Shown piece by piece: positions 63,838 to 64,000 of a DNA stretch of 64,000 nt. Made by a program: the position numbers and the translations under genes. Source of the stretch: Brevipalpus yothersi. Taxonomy: Eukaryota; Arthropoda; Arachnida; Trombidiformes; Tenuipalpidae. The stretch covers positions 62,001 to 126,000 of the forward strand of contig QZCP01000556.1 in the NCBI GenBank assembly GCA_003956705.1. Reading direction: 5' to 3'. The notes below the pieces were generated by a model that was given only the letters and a program-made list of their open reading frames with translations, ran no database searches and had not been told where the DNA came from. The stretch's first letter is position 1. Every line of letters starts with the position of its first letter.

Positions 63838-64000
63838 GTTTCCATGATGAATTATGGACTGAAAATCAGACTTGATTCAGTCTAATAGAATTTGTTGATG
63901 TCTGATCTAAATGAAATAATTTTGAGACTTCGATCAATCAGATAAATTAGCAAAAAAGAAGAAATGATGAAGTAAAAACCCCTGAAATACCATGGATTCT
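63838..64000. other. 5' flank of the GALNT gene
   Basis: Short AT-rich flank; no promoter element could be identified. Confidence 0.4.

Noticed and set aside
1..64000. tRNA or other structured RNA genes
   Set aside because: No stretch with paired A and B boxes and a plausible cloverleaf was noticed by eye. Covariance-model search was not possible, so this is not proof of absence.

Overview
The window is animal nuclear DNA: AT-rich, dense in GT-AG introns and packed with (CT/GA)n microsatellites. The protein set (Su(z)12, a HIF-alpha of the sima type, a nematode/arthropod-type NRF-6 acyltransferase, a GALNT11-type glycosyltransferase, PMCA) points to an ecdysozoan, most likely an arthropod. 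A mite or another small arthropod is plausible, but the sequence does not settle the species. There are no bacterial-type operons, no CRISPR array, no rRNA, and no tRNA that I could recognise.

Layout. Plus strand: (1) plasma-membrane Ca2+ ATPase, 12 coding exons between 2445 and 17088; (2) Su(z)12, the PRC2 subunit, 8 coding exons, 20662-23767; (3) an NRF-6/acyltransferase-3 membrane protein, 10 coding exons, 27189-30733, with an assembly gap inside intron 6. Minus strand: (4) HIF-1alpha/sima, 5 coding exons, 47471 down to 31772, with a 10.6 kb intron splitting PAS-B; (5) an H2.0/HLX-DBX-like homeobox gene, 3 coding exons, 55206 down to 51518; (6) an unrecognised secreted-protein candidate in one exon, 58372-57284; (7) a GALNT11-like polypeptide GalNAc-transferase, 6 coding exons, 63837-61660. 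Genes 3 and 4 are tail to tail. All exon models were joined by hand from GT/AG sites, reading phase and family similarity. Each closes in frame, giving about 1139, 667, 708, 1023, 332, 362 and 626 residues.

Non-coding content. About 20 long (CT/GA)n tracts interrupt introns and intergenic DNA, and both runs of N (28945-29270 and 55597-55879) lie inside such tracts. Upstream of the homeobox gene is a 188-bp element with near-perfect 24-bp terminal inverted repeats starting CAGTA and flanked by TA, which is the structure of a non-autonomous pogo/Tc1-type transposon. A 32-bp minisatellite whose unit carries a small perfect hairpin lies at 50040-50175. Three pairs of diverged dispersed repeats link the window's left end, the HIF intron and the region upstream of HIF.

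The genes do not form an obvious pathway; they are ordinary chromosomal neighbours. I saw no clear new multi-gene system. The items most worth a second look are the TA-flanked inverted-repeat element, the hairpin minisatellite, the altered oxygen-sensing sites of the HIF protein, the orphan secreted protein, and an abrupt switch of purine/pyrimidine strand bias inside a PMCA intron.
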